The notes: generated by a model from the sequence alone, not told the origin. Shown: positions 1-11,570, counted from the first letter of the stretch. The stretch is 64,000 bases of DNA from Symsagittifera roscoffensis (GCF_963678635.1 NC_087067.1:14895018-14959017), one strand, 5' to 3'. Made by a program: numbers and translations.

Positions 1-661
1 ATTGAAAAAAAATTAAGCACTCAATTGAAAGGAGAAGCTTATTTCAAGTACTCCGGTCATACCAATCACGGTCACAATATTTTAATCTAAAACAACCATT
101 CGATCAACTCTCCTACTAAAAATTAGCAGTCCATGAATAAACATCAACAGACAATTTTTCCAATCAAACCATGAGCCGGAGATTAGAAAATAAAGGTTTT
201 AAAGGAGGCTTCAAACTACAGTCCGACAATACTTGGAGAGGAGAATCGGTCGAGAGGAGAGCCTATCCGCCGATCCCCAATTGCACCGCCGAATAACAAC
301 AACATTTTATGAAAGATGGACATCGTCGTCTCATAAAATTTCAAAAAGTCCGAAAAACATCAGCGACGCCTCAGAGAAACTCCTACAATCCAGCGAAACG
401 CCAAGACACTTCCCAGAAAAGGTATTTTCGGAAAGCCCGACCAGCCCAACCCAAGGCAAAATTATCGATTCAACACCCGCAAAAGCAGTCACCACCACGA
501 CCGTGACCCAGAAACAAACTCAGTCGGCCGAATCCCATTCACAAACCGAAACACGAAACAACCAAAACGTGGAATCTTAGACGGACTGGACGGTCGAAGT
601 TAACGAGCAACATGAGTATTGCGTGAGAAGAGTTGATCCTACTATCCAGCAGAGAAACGAC
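1..661 (+). repeat. Left copy of 660-bp direct repeat (pol linker)
   Basis: This segment matches 3966-4626 almost base for base, from its first bases to the end of the shared block just after gagaaacgact. It contains an open segment beginning with an ATG at 170 and continuing, after one missing base near 245, in another frame. The right copy keeps that stretch open for 164 codons. By position it corresponds to the poorly conserved linker between RNase H and the integrase zinc-binding domain. In the left copy the reading continues into integrase; in the right copy it stops abruptly. Confidence 0.8.
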
Positions 662-2230
662 TTATCCCCAAATGAACCACCACCGACAAGGACCAGTAAC
701 ACCCAACAACTAAAGGCTAGCCACGAAATGATCCTGTTAAATACAGTTGCTACAACAAGCTCAGATTTAGAAGAAGAAACGCCTTTATACCGGAGCAACC
801 TCCAAAAGGTAATGGAGATTTTTGAGGTTTGGTTCATAGCAGCAGCAACCCGAAATGATAAAAATTTAAAACCAATCGAAGAAAAAAGATTGAGACTCAC
901 TGAAACTAGCTTAAGGGCGCTAGTGGTATAATGTCCAAAACCACCAACATGCTGCGGAGGACTGTTTGCTGTTGGATGAGCGTATCATCATCCTGCAACA
1001 ACTTAGACCAACGATCCTAGACAGTCTTCAACTCACACAACCGGGTGCATCTGCAATGTTGGACCTATGCGAGAATATTTGGTTCCCCCACAATCACCGG
1101 ATCATTGTCCAAATAGCCCAGGAATGAAAACAAGGCACAAAACAAAATAAAAATTAAAATAACAGCTTTGGGAAAAAAAGTCATTCCAAAGAGCATCAGT
1201 AGTAGAACCAAATGAAGAAGTACATTTACATTTCACGGCGCCCCTCCCAGATGAACTGATTAGAGTTGCGTACTTTCTAATCACAATAGATGAAAAGTCA
1301 AAAATTCCAGCAGCTAAGGTAGTTAATAATACACCGCAGCACCACCGCAAGTTTATGCAAAGATACATTTCAAACAAAGGGGCACCACTAAAATTAAAAT
1401 GTGTTCAGGCAAGAAGATTCCGGTTGAAAAAAATTTTTACATTCTTTGAAAGACAAACAAAATTTAACTTCTTTTTGCACCGATAGACGATCATAGATCT
1501 ATTGGGGTAGTTAAACAGATGATCCAAACACTAAAACGCAGGTTAGGAGTAGTTCGAATTGACCGCACGACACGTTCAAAGTTGCGTCTATGTCGCCGAA
1601 ATATTGAAAATACTTCGATTTTCTCGGCACCAAACCGCAAAATTACTCTTTTTGAAGCTTTTTTGGGACAAAACTCAAATACGGCACCTTCAAATATAGC
1701 AACAACTAGCTCCCCAAGTAATTTGTATTGGGGAAACGCAAAGCACGCTTGCTTAGATTGGAATAACCTGATGAACCCATCACTGCCAACGAAAGTTATG
1801 CACGAATAACAATGTTGGTCGGAGAATTAAGTAAACGCCAAGAGGAAACCACTCCAAAACCTAGTAGAACCAACAAAAGCCGAAATCCAAAGTGAAACGG
1901 GAACGTCATCGAGTCCAAGTAAAGCAGGTGTGAGAACTAGGTTTTCGTTAGCTAGAGAGAAGGAAGCTCTGAGTTTAAAGTTTAAAGGGAACCCAAGAAC
2001 AACTAGATCTAAATAATAAAAAATACGAAAACTATCTCAAAAACCAACAGAATTAGCAACAAAAGTAAAAGACCCAAAAACATTTGAATGAAAGTACAAG
2101 AACCATAGATGGAAAAGTCCTAACCTATTTTCCACATACAGCCTGGATACAAACTAAAGGAAAACAGCCTCGGCTATTCAGGGACAGCGGGTTCGCTTTT
2201 CTACCGGTCTTACTTATCTATGGACCGTGC
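600..2230 (+). pseudogene. Integrase remnant, Ty3/Gypsy type
   Basis: Reading in shifting frames shows first an HHCC-like zinc-binding segment at about 960-1140. A core-domain segment follows at about 1210-1480, including a PLPDEL stretch and a segment like the second strand of an integrase core. The last core helix (DDHRSIG, then QTLKRRLG) lies at about 1487-1550, and a C-terminal segment runs to about 1810, continuing in degraded form to about 2230. In the last core helix the position that normally holds the catalytic Glu reads Lys. Several stops and frameshifts interrupt it. Family assignment rests on motif recall only, but the order of motifs is consistent throughout. Confidence 0.65.
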
Positions 2231-2699
2231 AAGCCTTCAATATTAAGCGATTATGTTGCATACAAATCTGCAAGACGAACAGTTCCATGTTTATGTTTTT
2301 TAAATTTAGGTTTTTTTTTACAAACTACTCAAGTTTACGAAAATATAAACAGAGGCTACACAAAAATCCACTCGGACCCGACAGGTAACTTTGGCTTGCG
2401 CTCTCAGAAATTTCATTCCCATAAACAGTGTGGAACAAAAGAAACTTAGTATCGAAACGCAGGGAAAACAAGTCGTCCAAAAAACAATCATTCCAGCAGC
2501 TTGTCCAGTTTTATCCACGAAATGGGTTTTGAAAAAAAAATACTCCAGAATTAGTTGATTGTGTCCGCTTTTTTTAACGATAAAACCAAGTCCTTCAAGA
2601 GAGGCACAAGACGCGCTGAAGGTAATATACCTCATATCATCGGTCGACAGCCCGACGAACGAAACAATAACGACGAACAAGAAGACCCATGTTATGAAA

Positions 2700-3070
2700 A
2701 CCCGGAAAATTGAGAAACCATGTTATGAAAACGCAATTGATGAACAATTTAAAAGTACTTTTGTAATAACGTTAAAAAAGAATCAAACAGTGAAACTAGC
2801 ATTGGACTGCAAAAAGATTATCCACAAAATTAAATATCAAACGCTCAAAGTATTTTTAACTTAATCGGAGGACATGCCATACGAACAAACCAATTCTAAA
2901 CCGGATTTTATGGTCTCACCAATATGCCTGCTGAATTCCAAAAGGCAATCGACCTCACGGTAACTAACTGCGAAAGTACATTTGCTTATTTAGACTACAT
3001 ACTAATAGTTAGGAAGGGTTCTAAAGAAGAACAAAGAAAACACCTACATAAAAATCTTACAAAATAAACG
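2700..3070 (+). pseudogene. Reverse transcriptase palm fragment
   Basis: A palm-domain segment (VKLALDCKKI) is readable at about 2790-2817. At about 2990-3030 there is a stretch equivalent to the catalytic YLDD box that reads YLDYILIV, so the second catalytic Asp is replaced by Tyr. A segment like GFYGLTNMPAEFQKA lies between them at about 2905-2950 in another frame. Frameshifted and dead. Confidence 0.65.
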
Positions 3071-3399
3071 ACGAAAATTTAGCAAACTCAATAGAAAAAA
3101 AGTAAATTCGCATGCGAACAGGTTGAATAGCTGGTATATCATAGCGAGGGCATTATTCAGTTGAATAAGAAAAACCGAAGCAAAAGCAAAACTGACACCC
3201 TAAAATATTCAAGCTGCTAGGAAGTTTAATGCGTTCAGGACACTAACTTACAAGATACATACAAACCTGGCAAAAAAAGGATTCAGCACTCAACTATTTT
3301 TAAAAAACACGGATAAAGACAAAACACTGAATTGGAAGTCGGTTCACACAACAGCATTTAATCGCATATTAAAACTCGTTTCAGAAATAACTGAAAACC

Positions 3400-3852
3400 A
3401 ACACTTTGACCAATACTTTTACCAAAACCTAGAGACCGAGTGGTCTGCGACGCCTCTACACTCAGGATAGGCGCCGCGCTTGAACATTTTACCCAGGAAG
3501 TATGTGTAGCAATAGCATACGTGTCCAGGTTTCTAAATTCTTTAGAAGAAAAAATTCGGTAAAAGAGCTCGAATTTTTGGGGGTCGTATGGGCAATCGAA
3601 CACTTCAAATATTATTCGTACGGGAAAAATTTCACCGTTATTACCAACCATCAAGCTTTACACCATGCCTTAAACCCGAGCGAAAGATCAAAAACTAACC
3701 AAAATAGACTCACTAGAATGATCGATTGTTTGATCACTTTTAATTTTGATATCAAACTTTTGGCAGGATCAAAATTGGGATTAATAGACTACTTGTCGCG
3801 AAACCCAATAGGATTAGCAATACCCCCAGCGATTACAATGAGGAATTTGTAG
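3400..3852 (+). pseudogene. RNase H fragment, Ty3/Gypsy type
   Basis: The open stretch from about 3540 to 3852 reads through the characteristic ELEFLGVVWAIEHFKYY segment, then TNHQAL, then DYLSRNP, which is the usual end of the Gypsy RNase H domain. The Asp expected in the TDH motif is Asn here, removing a catalytic residue. The preceding part (3400-3500) contains a stop. The downstream sequence leads directly into the right copy of the 660-bp repeat, which is the normal order. Confidence 0.7.
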
Positions 3853-3965
3853 TAGCGTCAATTACGCCGTTCCTAACAAATCTCAAATCGATTGACGACG
3901 TCTTTCTAAACACGCTAGCCAATCAGAATCAAGCACCATATCGGATGATCAAAACGCGCCGGGAA

Positions 3966-4626
3966 ATTGAAAAAAAACTAAGCACTAAATTGAACCGAAA
4001 AGCATATTTCAAATAGCCGGTCATACCGATCACGGTCACAGTATTTTAATCTAAAACAATCTTTCGATCAACTCTCCTACTAAAAATTTAGCAGTCCATA
4101 AATAAACATCAACAGACAATTTTTCCAATCAAACCATGAGCCGGAGATTAGAAAATAAAGGTTTTAAAGAAGGCTTCAAACTACAGTCCGACAATACTTG
4201 GAGAGGAGAATCGGTTCGAGAGGAGAGCCTCACCGATTCCCAATGGCACCACCGAATAACAACAACATTTTATGAAAGATGGACATCGTCGTCTCATAAA
4301 AATTCAAAATGTCCGAAAAACATCAGCGACGCCTCAGAGAAACTCCTACAATCCAGCGAAAGGCCGAGACACTTCCCAGAAAAGGTATTTTCAGAAAGCC
4401 CGACCAGCCCAACCCAAGACAAAATTAGCGATTCAACAACCGCAAAAGGAGTCACCACCACGACCGCGACCCAGAAACAAACTCAGTCGGCCGAATCCCA
4501 TTCACAAACCGAAACACAAAACAAACAATTTGTGGAATCACAGACGGACTGGACGGTCGAAGTTAACGAGCAACATGAGTATTGCGTGAGAAGAGTTGAT
4601 CCTACTATCCAGCAGAGAAACGACTC
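3966..4626 (+). repeat. Right copy of 660-bp direct repeat (pol linker)
   Basis: This copy starts with attgaaaaaa as at position 1 and matches the left copy to about 4624, where similarity stops abruptly. It retains an open frame of 164 codons from the ATG at 4136 (protein start MSRRLENKGF). The product is Lys/Ser/Thr-rich and has no recognisable domain. It is best explained as the linker part of the pol remnant, not as an independent gene. Confidence 0.75.
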
Positions 4627-6261
4627 ATAAATGAGCTATTGGGACGTGCTAAAAATTCTTGTTCACGGCCAACACTTTTTTTAAAGTTTAAACCATAATC
4701 ATAATATTTTTCATTTGCAAAAAAGTGTTAGATCTTGATAAAAAAAATTTATTAGACACTCAGCGTACTTTCCATTAGATTTTGATACATTTTTAAAAAT
4801 TCAAAATTTTGCCAGATTTATGAAAATCAGATGACAAAATTTCTATGTATTCGGTCGCATTTTTAAAAAAACTTCTGTTGAAAGGAGCAGAACTCAAAAA
4901 GGTTTAAAATCTACAATCTAGAACATTAGTTTTTTGCAAATAATACAGATATCTTTTTCTGTACATTTTTTCAAGTTTATCAAATTTATCTTATGAATTA
5001 ATTGCCTAGAGTTAGGGCACTGTATTTTAGAGCACTGTACACAAGCTTCAGCTTCCTGTAAAAAGACGTGCAAATTAAATGAGGAGCTTGGGGAGACTTA
5101 TTTTTTTGGACCTTTTTTTTCTGGCACATCTTCAGGCAGATAATAGGGTAGCGCTTAACTCTTTATGAGAATGGTTCTAATCATATGTGACAAGAACTTC
5201 TATATACACTCGTAAATTGGGCTGTAGTTCAAAAACTTACGTAAAAAATATTACGGTAACTGGCTGGTTACTTATTTTGAACATCATTTCTCAATTGGCA
5301 AAATAAGAAAATTAAAAAAAAAAACTCGAAAATTTTTTTTTCAAATGCTAGGAAAAGACACAGTTCAAAAACTTGTGGTTGTTTCCCTGGATTTTTATTA
5401 TTTTTGATAAAATGGAAACTGTTTTGCAAACAAGTAAATAAAATTGCCGAGTTATATTTACCGGTAAACCTAAAACCGGCCTTAGTCCGACAAGTGCAGC
5501 AAGTTGCAGCTGTTTATGGTTTCACATCAGATGTATTTGAATTTGCCTATGCTTTTGATACTAAATGAGACGGTTTGTTTTAAAGTGAGACTTTTTGTTA
5601 TCCAGTGACGCTGTTTGTTGTTAATTGAGACTATTTCTGTGATCGCGACTAATTTCGTTGAACTTCTCGAATTTCTTTTAATTCCACTTAACTGGTAACG
5701 CAAAACTGGAATGCGAAAGAACAAACAGTTAAGTTGCGCCAGAAGACTATCAATTGTTCAAAATTTCCGAATAATTTTGAGTAGATCAGTGAATCATTAA
5801 ATTGAAAAAACTAGGAACAAATTCCAAAATTGAGAAGACAGTTACTTTTCGTCCCAAGAATCAACTTAATTGTAAGAAACGGCAAGCTTTAAAACGTTTT
5901 CAACCGTTGTCAAGTTCTTTCTTTTTAAAAAAAAGTTACGTGTCGAATGTAATCTAGGAAAAGCCTTTCTGAAAAAGCTTGTGTAATTTCGTTTTCAATA
6001 GAGTTGATTTTTTTTCGACAGTGTTTCGGATGAGTGCAAAAGTCTTTGTTCATCATAGAGTAAAACTCTGTGATTTTATTGTTTGAGCAACATATCAAGA
6101 GTTCATGAATGTAACTGTTATGGTAATAGAGATGTATTTTGCTATTCGATGTTAAGGATGATAATTCAGCTGCTGCCACTTGTGTACATAATTTTTTGTA
6201 TTTCGTTTAAAGTTTAGTAATCAAAATATCAGTCTTTCTAGTGTATCAATTAGCATTAAAA
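4627..6261. other. AT-rich intergenic sequence, no gene seen
   Basis: After the retroelement remnant the sequence is AT-rich, with scattered short ORFs of up to 84 codons that have no recognisable motif. I see no splice-site/coding pattern, RNA gene or strong repeat structure. Confidence 0.6.
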
Positions 6262-6324
6262 ATGTTACTGGCACATTCTACTCATGTTACTGGCACATTC
6301 TACTCATGTTACTGGCACATTCTG
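6262..6324 (+). repeat. 22-bp tandem repeat, about 3 copies
   Basis: The unit atgttactggcacattctac plus tc occurs at 6262-6283 and 6284-6305, with a third copy from 6306 that diverges after its first 18 bases. It is directly followed by the interlocking inverted repeat at 6327-6363. Confidence 0.9.
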
Positions 6325-6326
6325 GT

Positions 6327-6363
6327 GCAGCGTAGCACAAATAGCACTACGCTGCTATTTGTG
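6327..6363. repeat. Interlocking inverted repeats (pseudoknot order)
   Basis: Four perfect 9-base segments lie in the order A-B-A'-B'. A is gcagcgtag (6327-6335) and B is cacaaatag (6336-6344). A' is ctacgctgc (6347-6355) and B' is ctatttgtg (6355-6363), sharing one base with A'. A pairs with A' and B with B', so the stems interlock as in an H-type pseudoknot instead of nesting. Confidence 0.85.
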
Positions 6364-6525
6364 ACGTTGTTGAGGTTCCAGTAGTTTTAAGGGTATTTTT
6401 TATACACAAAAACGAATTTCCTCTCATCCCATTTTGAAGATGGTCGACACGCTGCCTTGGAGGAACGAACAAATGTATTTATAGTTGCAATTACATAAAT
6501 TTCTTAAACGATTTCTGGGCTACAG

Positions 6526-6725
6526 NNNNNNNNNNNNNNNNNNNNNNNNNNNNNNNNNNNNNNNNNNNNNNNNNNNNNNNNNNNNNNNNNNNNNNNNNNN
6601 NNNNNNNNNNNNNNNNNNNNNNNNNNNNNNNNNNNNNNNNNNNNNNNNNNNNNNNNNNNNNNNNNNNNNNNNNNNNNNNNNNNNNNNNNNNNNNNNNNNN
6701 NNNNNNNNNNNNNNNNNNNNNNNNN
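6526..6725. other. Assembly gap (200 N)
   Basis: Exactly 200 consecutive N, a conventional scaffold-gap length. Real size and content are unknown. ORFs drawn across it are artefacts. Confidence 0.99.
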
Positions 6726-6979
6726 TACTGAAAAAAAATTTGAACTATAAACTCTATTCCGACTATTTCAACGTTTTCTGCGATCCGGAGGAAAGCAGGC
6801 AGAATGTGGTTTATTCGTAAGACCCAAAAATAGGTTAGTAAACCAACAAAATATTTGTTGAAATCGTTTAGGCCGACAATTTTCTTAAGCAAAACAAATC
6901 AAAGAAAAAATGAAAAAATACGAAGTCAAGCCTAATAGAATCACAAATTGCTGGATCAAATGAGAACATAAAAAAAGCA

Positions 6980-7150
6980 GCTACGATGGGGCAACTAAGC
7001 CGACAAAACATACGCAGAAAAATAATGAGCCGACTATTTTTTCGAAATGGAATAATTCCTGTTTGAAAAAAAAACAGGTTATGGTCAAATGCGAACCCAG
7101 GACCTTTGCAGCCCGAGAGGCGTTATTTATCTTCACACTAAAAGTGACGG
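6980..7150 (-). mobile_element. tRNA-like SINE head / family C fragment, minus strand
   Basis: Read on the minus strand, about 7135 down to 7080 carries gcaaaggtcctgggttcgca, a B-box-like segment (GGTTCGA type). This is the same sequence context as the + strand copy at 24265-24345. Further along, the segment gtatgttttgtcggcttag also matches the copy near 24405. The A-box half is degraded. Confidence 0.55.
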
Positions 7151-8002
7151 AGACGCTTGGAAATTTGAATTCATTATAAACCAACATACCAAGTAATTCA
7201 AGTGTTTCTGTTTAACAAATTTTTAACCCAAAAAGTCTATATTCCGATTTGATAACAAGGCCAAAAAATATATATATATTTTTTTGAAGTTTATGCTTCT
7301 TCTCATACAACCTTATTTTTACTTCTTGCATTGCTACTTTCAAAATATTTGGAAACAATTTTTTTAAATGGAATTGGGAAAACAATAAGGAAAATATTTT
7401 TTTTTCGATTTTTTTTCCTGAACTATTACGAAAAAGAATTTTCTGCTGCTGTTCGAGAAATTGATTCTCAAAGGTCTCCTTAAATTTCACTTTTTCTTTT
7501 TATTCAACACTTCAGCGAAAAAAAAATGTCCGCACTGAATAAAATTTATATTTTAGACGCTATTGAACAATTTTTTAGTCATTTTTGCATTTCGGCTCTG
7601 TTATACTACCTCGTCAAATAGGGAAACGCGTAGCAAATGAGTACTTGAATCAAGGAATGAATGAAAAAATGATGAATTGATTTTAAGATATTGACCGGTT
7701 TTGACGTGATTATTTTTTGGGTTTTTTTTTGGGAGGGGGGAGGGATATGAGTAACTCAATTTTTATGGCCTTATCAGTATTAGCCGTTGGTCTTTGTCTC
7801 AGCTTAGAAGAGATAGAGAGGATGGATTATGGTATGAATTTAGACGGTCAGTTGCGGAACCGATCAATCAATAAGACGCAAATACACATTTATGACATCA
7901 TCATCCTCACAAAAAAGTTAGCTGGTGGTGATAATAGAATCATCTCTAAGTATTACGAGCTAAATCCGTGCTGTTGATATGTGCTTATGTGCTTATGTTT
8001 CT
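7151..8002. other. Non-coding intergenic stretch
   Basis: AT-rich sequence with poly-A and poly-T runs. A small GC-skewed run (gggaggggggaggg) is at about 7731-7745. Short ORFs on both strands lack motifs. No gene supported. Confidence 0.55.
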
Positions 8003-8275
8003 TTTCTTACCAGTAGCGGATGAGGGGAGGGGGAGGGGAGGGGCGGTTTTGGGGCGCCAAAACATATTACTTTTGAGGGGAAACGCGCGCCAAAATAACG
8101 CAATTTGTTGGTCAAAACTATCAAAAAATGCCTTAAAACATTTCGTCCGTTTGTGTTTTTCCCACGACGCAGAAAATTTGGTCAAAATAGGGGCTTTATC
8201 GTGAATTTGTTCGACGCAAGAAAACCATTTTTTAAAACCATTTAGGTAGGGCGGGTGACGGTGGGGGTTTAATTG
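8003..8275 (-). mobile_element. Degenerate transposon fragment (family F)
   Basis: The minus strand of this stretch resembles the + strand sequence at about 26880-27020. Both contain a run like ccaaacaaatttg, then a gcgcgtt.ccc core, then a ggcgcc palindrome-like site. The 26778 copy begins with caggggcggatctaggattt, and the copy here ends near a GC-rich cggatgaggggaggggg tract. I treat them as distant copies of one element; the type is not determined. Confidence 0.4.
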
Positions 8276-8981
8276 AAAAGGTTCCTTTTTTAACAACTAT
8301 CTATTTAGGATTCCATTGGTAAGTTGAAACTCCTCGCTAATCCCTCCACCTCAGATAAGCATCAGTTTTATGGCGCAACGAATGGTTTTTCAAGTCAAGA
8401 TATGAAGAATCAAAATGTTTGGATTAGCCTACTTAGTCAGAATGCCAATTTAAATGGCAACCGGACTTTATTATCAAAAGTTGAAATATCAAAATTTTTG
8501 AATTTGATTTTCTTTATACCTTACTCTCTAAAGTAAAATGGTGAAACTTGTGAATTAGTCTTTACAGGGGTGGTTTTTCTTTACAAGGTGCCACAGGGGA
8601 GGAAATATTTAAAGAGATCCGAACAAAATCCCCGATCGCCAAATTAAGTTGGTATAAATCGGTACAGTCGGTAATCCCTTTCAAATCAAAGAAACATAAT
8701 AATGCTGTTATAGATCGGATTCTAATTCCCAGTTCTAAACAGGATAGCCCGTGTGTGAAAGTGAAAATACTGAGCGAGTGCCTTTTTAATCCCGTCTTTG
8801 GGGTCGGCGTTCGATTGGACGGGTTGCCCATTTAGTTGAGAGCGGGGAAGGGTATGGAAGGATTTTGGGTTGGGGTTTTGTATTATGCGAATCTCTTATT
8901 CTCTCATGTCACGGCGAGACGTACAAAGATAATACGATAATAGTGTTAATGTTTCCACTTTTACACGCCAGTTGGTTGGGA
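8276..8981. other. Non-coding sequence upstream of promoter region
   Basis: No coding pattern, RNA or clear repeat. The minus-strand ORF at 8562-8831 shows no recognisable domain. Confidence 0.5.
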
Positions 8982-8997
8982 GGGGGGGGGGGGGGGG
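8982..8997 (+). repeat. Poly-G tract (16 G)
   Basis: An uninterrupted run of 16 G, about 480 bp upstream of the promoter-like cluster. Similar homopolymers occur at 18339-18350 (C), about 22936-22946 (C), about 30570-30580 (G) and 40983-41005 (G). Confidence 0.9.
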
Positions 8998-9439
8998 TAT
9001 GTTCGTGTTGAGTTGTGTTTTGTATTAACGGGAAGGCAGTTGGCAACTGCAATTCCAGCAGAGCGATTGCAGTTTGCATTGACTGTCACGGCGTTGAAGG
9101 AATTAAATCACGTGTAAAGTTAGTTGTTATCAGTTTAGCACTATGGCGAGAAAGCCGAAATCCAAAAACACTCTTAGAGGTTCCAAAATTTTATTCAAAA
9201 CCTCAAAAATTTTATTTAAAATTGATTCTATTCTTTGCTGTGAGGACTGCGTTCAAGTTCAGATTATAATTGAACAATTTTGTAAAATGGGTTAATTCGG
9301 CTCAGTTTTGATTCGATCCAGTGGCTAACAGCATGTAAAAGTATAAGTGTAGTGGTTGTGTGTAGTGTAATTGTGCCGCCGCATTATTTCTTTATTCTCT
9401 CTTCTCTCGTTCGTTCTCACACTACTGGTTATTTTCTCA

Positions 9440-9670
9440 GCAACCATTTGACTGACAGTCTTCGCACGTGCGAGTGGAATTATTCATTCCTGCTGCACGT
9501 GTCTGTGTTCTTATTGGCCGGCGCATTTTAAATGCATTTATATTGGAGTGCGTCTGATTGGCCGAGTGAATTTGTGACATGATTCAAATAATAAAATAAA
9601 ATAATACTCGTGAATTGCTCGTGAAGTGCGGGAGAGTCGACTAGCGTGACACAACAAGATGGCGGCCATG
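9440..9670 (+). promoter_or_regulatory. Putative groucho promoter region
   Basis: A compositionally distinct, more GC-balanced stretch holds clustered promoter-type motifs. There are two CACGTG E-boxes, at 9465-9470 (inside the palindrome cgcacgtgcg) and 9496-9501. Three ATTGG boxes (inverted CCAAT) lie at 9513-9517, 9542-9546 and 9557-9561. A perfect AAGATGGCGGC, the YY1-type element common at TATA-less start sites, is at 9656-9666. It lies upstream of the groucho coding exons on the same strand. The ATG inside the YY1 motif reaches a stop after four codons. Assignment to groucho is inference from position. Confidence 0.45.
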
Positions 9671-10110
9671 TGAACTGAAATCGGAATTGTATCCCTGCTT
9701 TTAATTTTTCATTTCCCATATTTATTGATGAGCTGCTCCATCTCAAGTCCTCAAGTCCTTCTTATACCTGATGCTGATGCTGTGTTGATGCGCTACTACC
9801 GCAACTACTCCGCGCGAGCTTAGGCCAAGGCAAGCTAACTCAACCCAACCTCCTCAACTCTCTCCCTTCGCAATCTCGCGCCCCTCAAGCTTCAAGCAGC
9901 AATCAGCGCCAAATTGCGCCAACACGGGCCCAACTCCAAGAGCATAGCAAGCAGTTGTCGACAATCCAATCGCTTAGCGCTAATCGCTTTTCCCATCTCT
10001 CGTCATATTCTCGCTCTTCCCATGTTATTATCTGCTGACACTTTCGAGCGAAACGGAAACCTCTTCCATCCTCATTATTATTGTTATAATAATACAGCAA
10101 ACCCTATTTA
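9667..10110 (+). other. Putative 5' leader exon / non-coding first exon
   Basis: C-rich, low-T sequence (9780-10060) unlike the AT-rich surroundings, as expected of a transcribed leader. It has short overlapping ORFs on both strands but nothing resembling the known N-terminus of Groucho proteins. The 3' end of this exon cannot be fixed from the sequence. Confidence 0.3.
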
Positions 10111-10355
10111 ATTTAAGATTAAAAATGCCAAATACAATCCTTTCTTTTATGGTTCAATTTATTACCATTACCTGAACTGAAAAAAAAAAACTATTACCAA
10201 TTTAAGTTACTCTTGAAACGTTCACGGTACATCTACAGTTTTCAGGGTGCCCTTATCCCTAAAAGAAACCTAAAAATCTCGTACCTTTTGCATTATTTAC
10301 CTATTAAACTTCACGATCACGTGACACATTTAGTCAGCCCGGATCTTCTTTAACC

Positions 10356-10391
10356 ATGTCGTCATTCGACCTTATGTACAATCGACAAGTG
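10356..10391 (+). CDS. Candidate first coding exon of groucho (weak)
   Basis: ATG at 10356 opens 12 codons (MSSFDLMYNRQV) ending at an acceptable donor, gtaaat, at 10392. It would join in phase 0 to the exon at 13917, giving QVQNAAAAA. An in-frame stop (TAA) lies just before the ATG. The sequence has no homology I can recognise, though a short poorly conserved N-terminus before the Q domain is normal. Alternatives are translation starting at Met 35 of exon 2 (ATG at 14019), or an exon I failed to see. Confidence 0.25.
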
Positions 10392-10740
10392 GTAAATAAA
10401 ATCAATAAATCATCATCATCTGAACTACACTCAGAAACTAACCTATCACTTTTGTTTCCTATATTGTTTTTGATCTTAGTCACATTTTTTTGGAAACAGT
10501 CGGTTGGGTCCCTAAAATAGAGATGATGGGTCCCATGTCCCATGAATTCCACGTTCATGTATTTATCTGCGTTTTCCCTCTTTATCATTAAATTGACGAA
10601 AACGATCTTCCATGCTTACTTTTTACAGGGACCAAAATGTCATTCTTATAGCCACGGAAAAATGTTTGCACTAAATCACCCAAGCGTTGGAAATGAAAAC
10701 ATCTTTTTTTGAAAAAAATAAATTTGTTTTTGGTAAATGA

Positions 10741-11340
10741 AAACATCGCTTTTTAAAATAAGAAATATTTTTGCAGGGCTTTATATTGGTATTTAACCAC
10801 AGCGCAATTTTAGTTTCAATTGAGTTTAGTTGTTTTTTGACCGAAAAATGATTATAATGCAGATTGGAAATCCACATAATTTGAAAAGCACTTTTCTTAA
10901 ATTTCTGCAAAAAATATCGCTGAATCATTTTATCATTTTTCATCACCTTTATTTTATTGATCGATCATCGGGAATGTGAAAGCTACGTTTTGAGTTTCAT
11001 ACTTTTGTTCCAATTTATAACCAATCGGATACATTAATTGAAGCTTTCTTAAAAAAAGGAGACTTTTTTGCAGAACCATCGATTATTTTTTTTCGTTTTT
11101 ACGGATATTTCCTAAATTGTCTGCCATTTTGTTGCTAGGGAGAGAAACATGAACTTAAACTTCAAAAATAGGATAACGATAATTAAAATAGAATTAAAAA
11201 TCCAGGTGGTCGGCATGCCGATAAGCGCGGTGGAAAAAAATCAGCGCGGTGGCGTGTCAAGAAGCGGAATACACGAATAGCCGAAACTGTTTTTTCAATT
11301 TTTTTTATTAACTTAAGTGGAGCTATCCCAAAGCCCTATC
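10741..11340 (+). repeat. Direct duplication in intron 1, copy 1
   Basis: Closely similar to 11571-12200 along its length. Shared blocks include gaaaacatcgctttttaaa, aaaatgattataatgc, aaatatcgctgaatcatttt, accaatcggataca and a ggtggtcggc block, in the same order and with small indels. The offset is about 830 bp. Confidence 0.8.
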
Positions 11341-11570
11341 ACGATAGTGTTTTGGCAAAATTTTTTTGCAATAAAATCATAATTTTTTCGGTTTTGTACA
11401 GCTTGTACTGAAAACCTCTGGTTAATACTTTTTTTTTTGTTTCGTACGCCCTGATTCCCTCTCAACTAACTTAATTGTTTTTATTTGATCATTTACTTAT
11501 AGCCGAAATAGCCAAAAATTTTTGGTCGCTTTTTGAAAATCGCTTCTCGAAAAAAAAGTTTTCGAAACTG

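Larger units (their letters stand above)
1..4626 (+). mobile_element. Decayed, permuted Ty3/Gypsy-like pol remnant
   Basis: Fragments of an LTR-retrotransposon pol polyprotein can be read on the + strand in the order integrase (about 600-2230), reverse transcriptase (about 2700-3070), RNase H (about 3400-3850). They are flanked by two nearly identical copies of a segment that normally lies between RNase H and integrase (1-661 and 3966-4626). All parts have stops and frameshifts. The normal Ty3/Gypsy order is PR-RT-RNH-IN, so this order fits a head-to-tail junction of two copies, or recombination between copies. I see no clear LTR, primer-binding site, gag or protease between the integrase tail and the RT. 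The left copy continues off the window. Inactive. Confidence 0.75.

Noticed and set aside
4136-4630. Independent protein-coding gene of 164 codons
   Set aside because: It is one of two copies of a segment that belongs between RNase H and integrase in the retroelement remnant, and it ends where the repeat ends.
6485-6892. ORFs drawn across the N run
   Set aside because: Most of their length is unknown bases in an assembly gap.
9657-9674. Start codon in the YY1-type motif as the groucho start
   Set aside because: The frame reads ATG GCG GCC ATG TGA and stops at once; it is at most a minimal upstream ORF.
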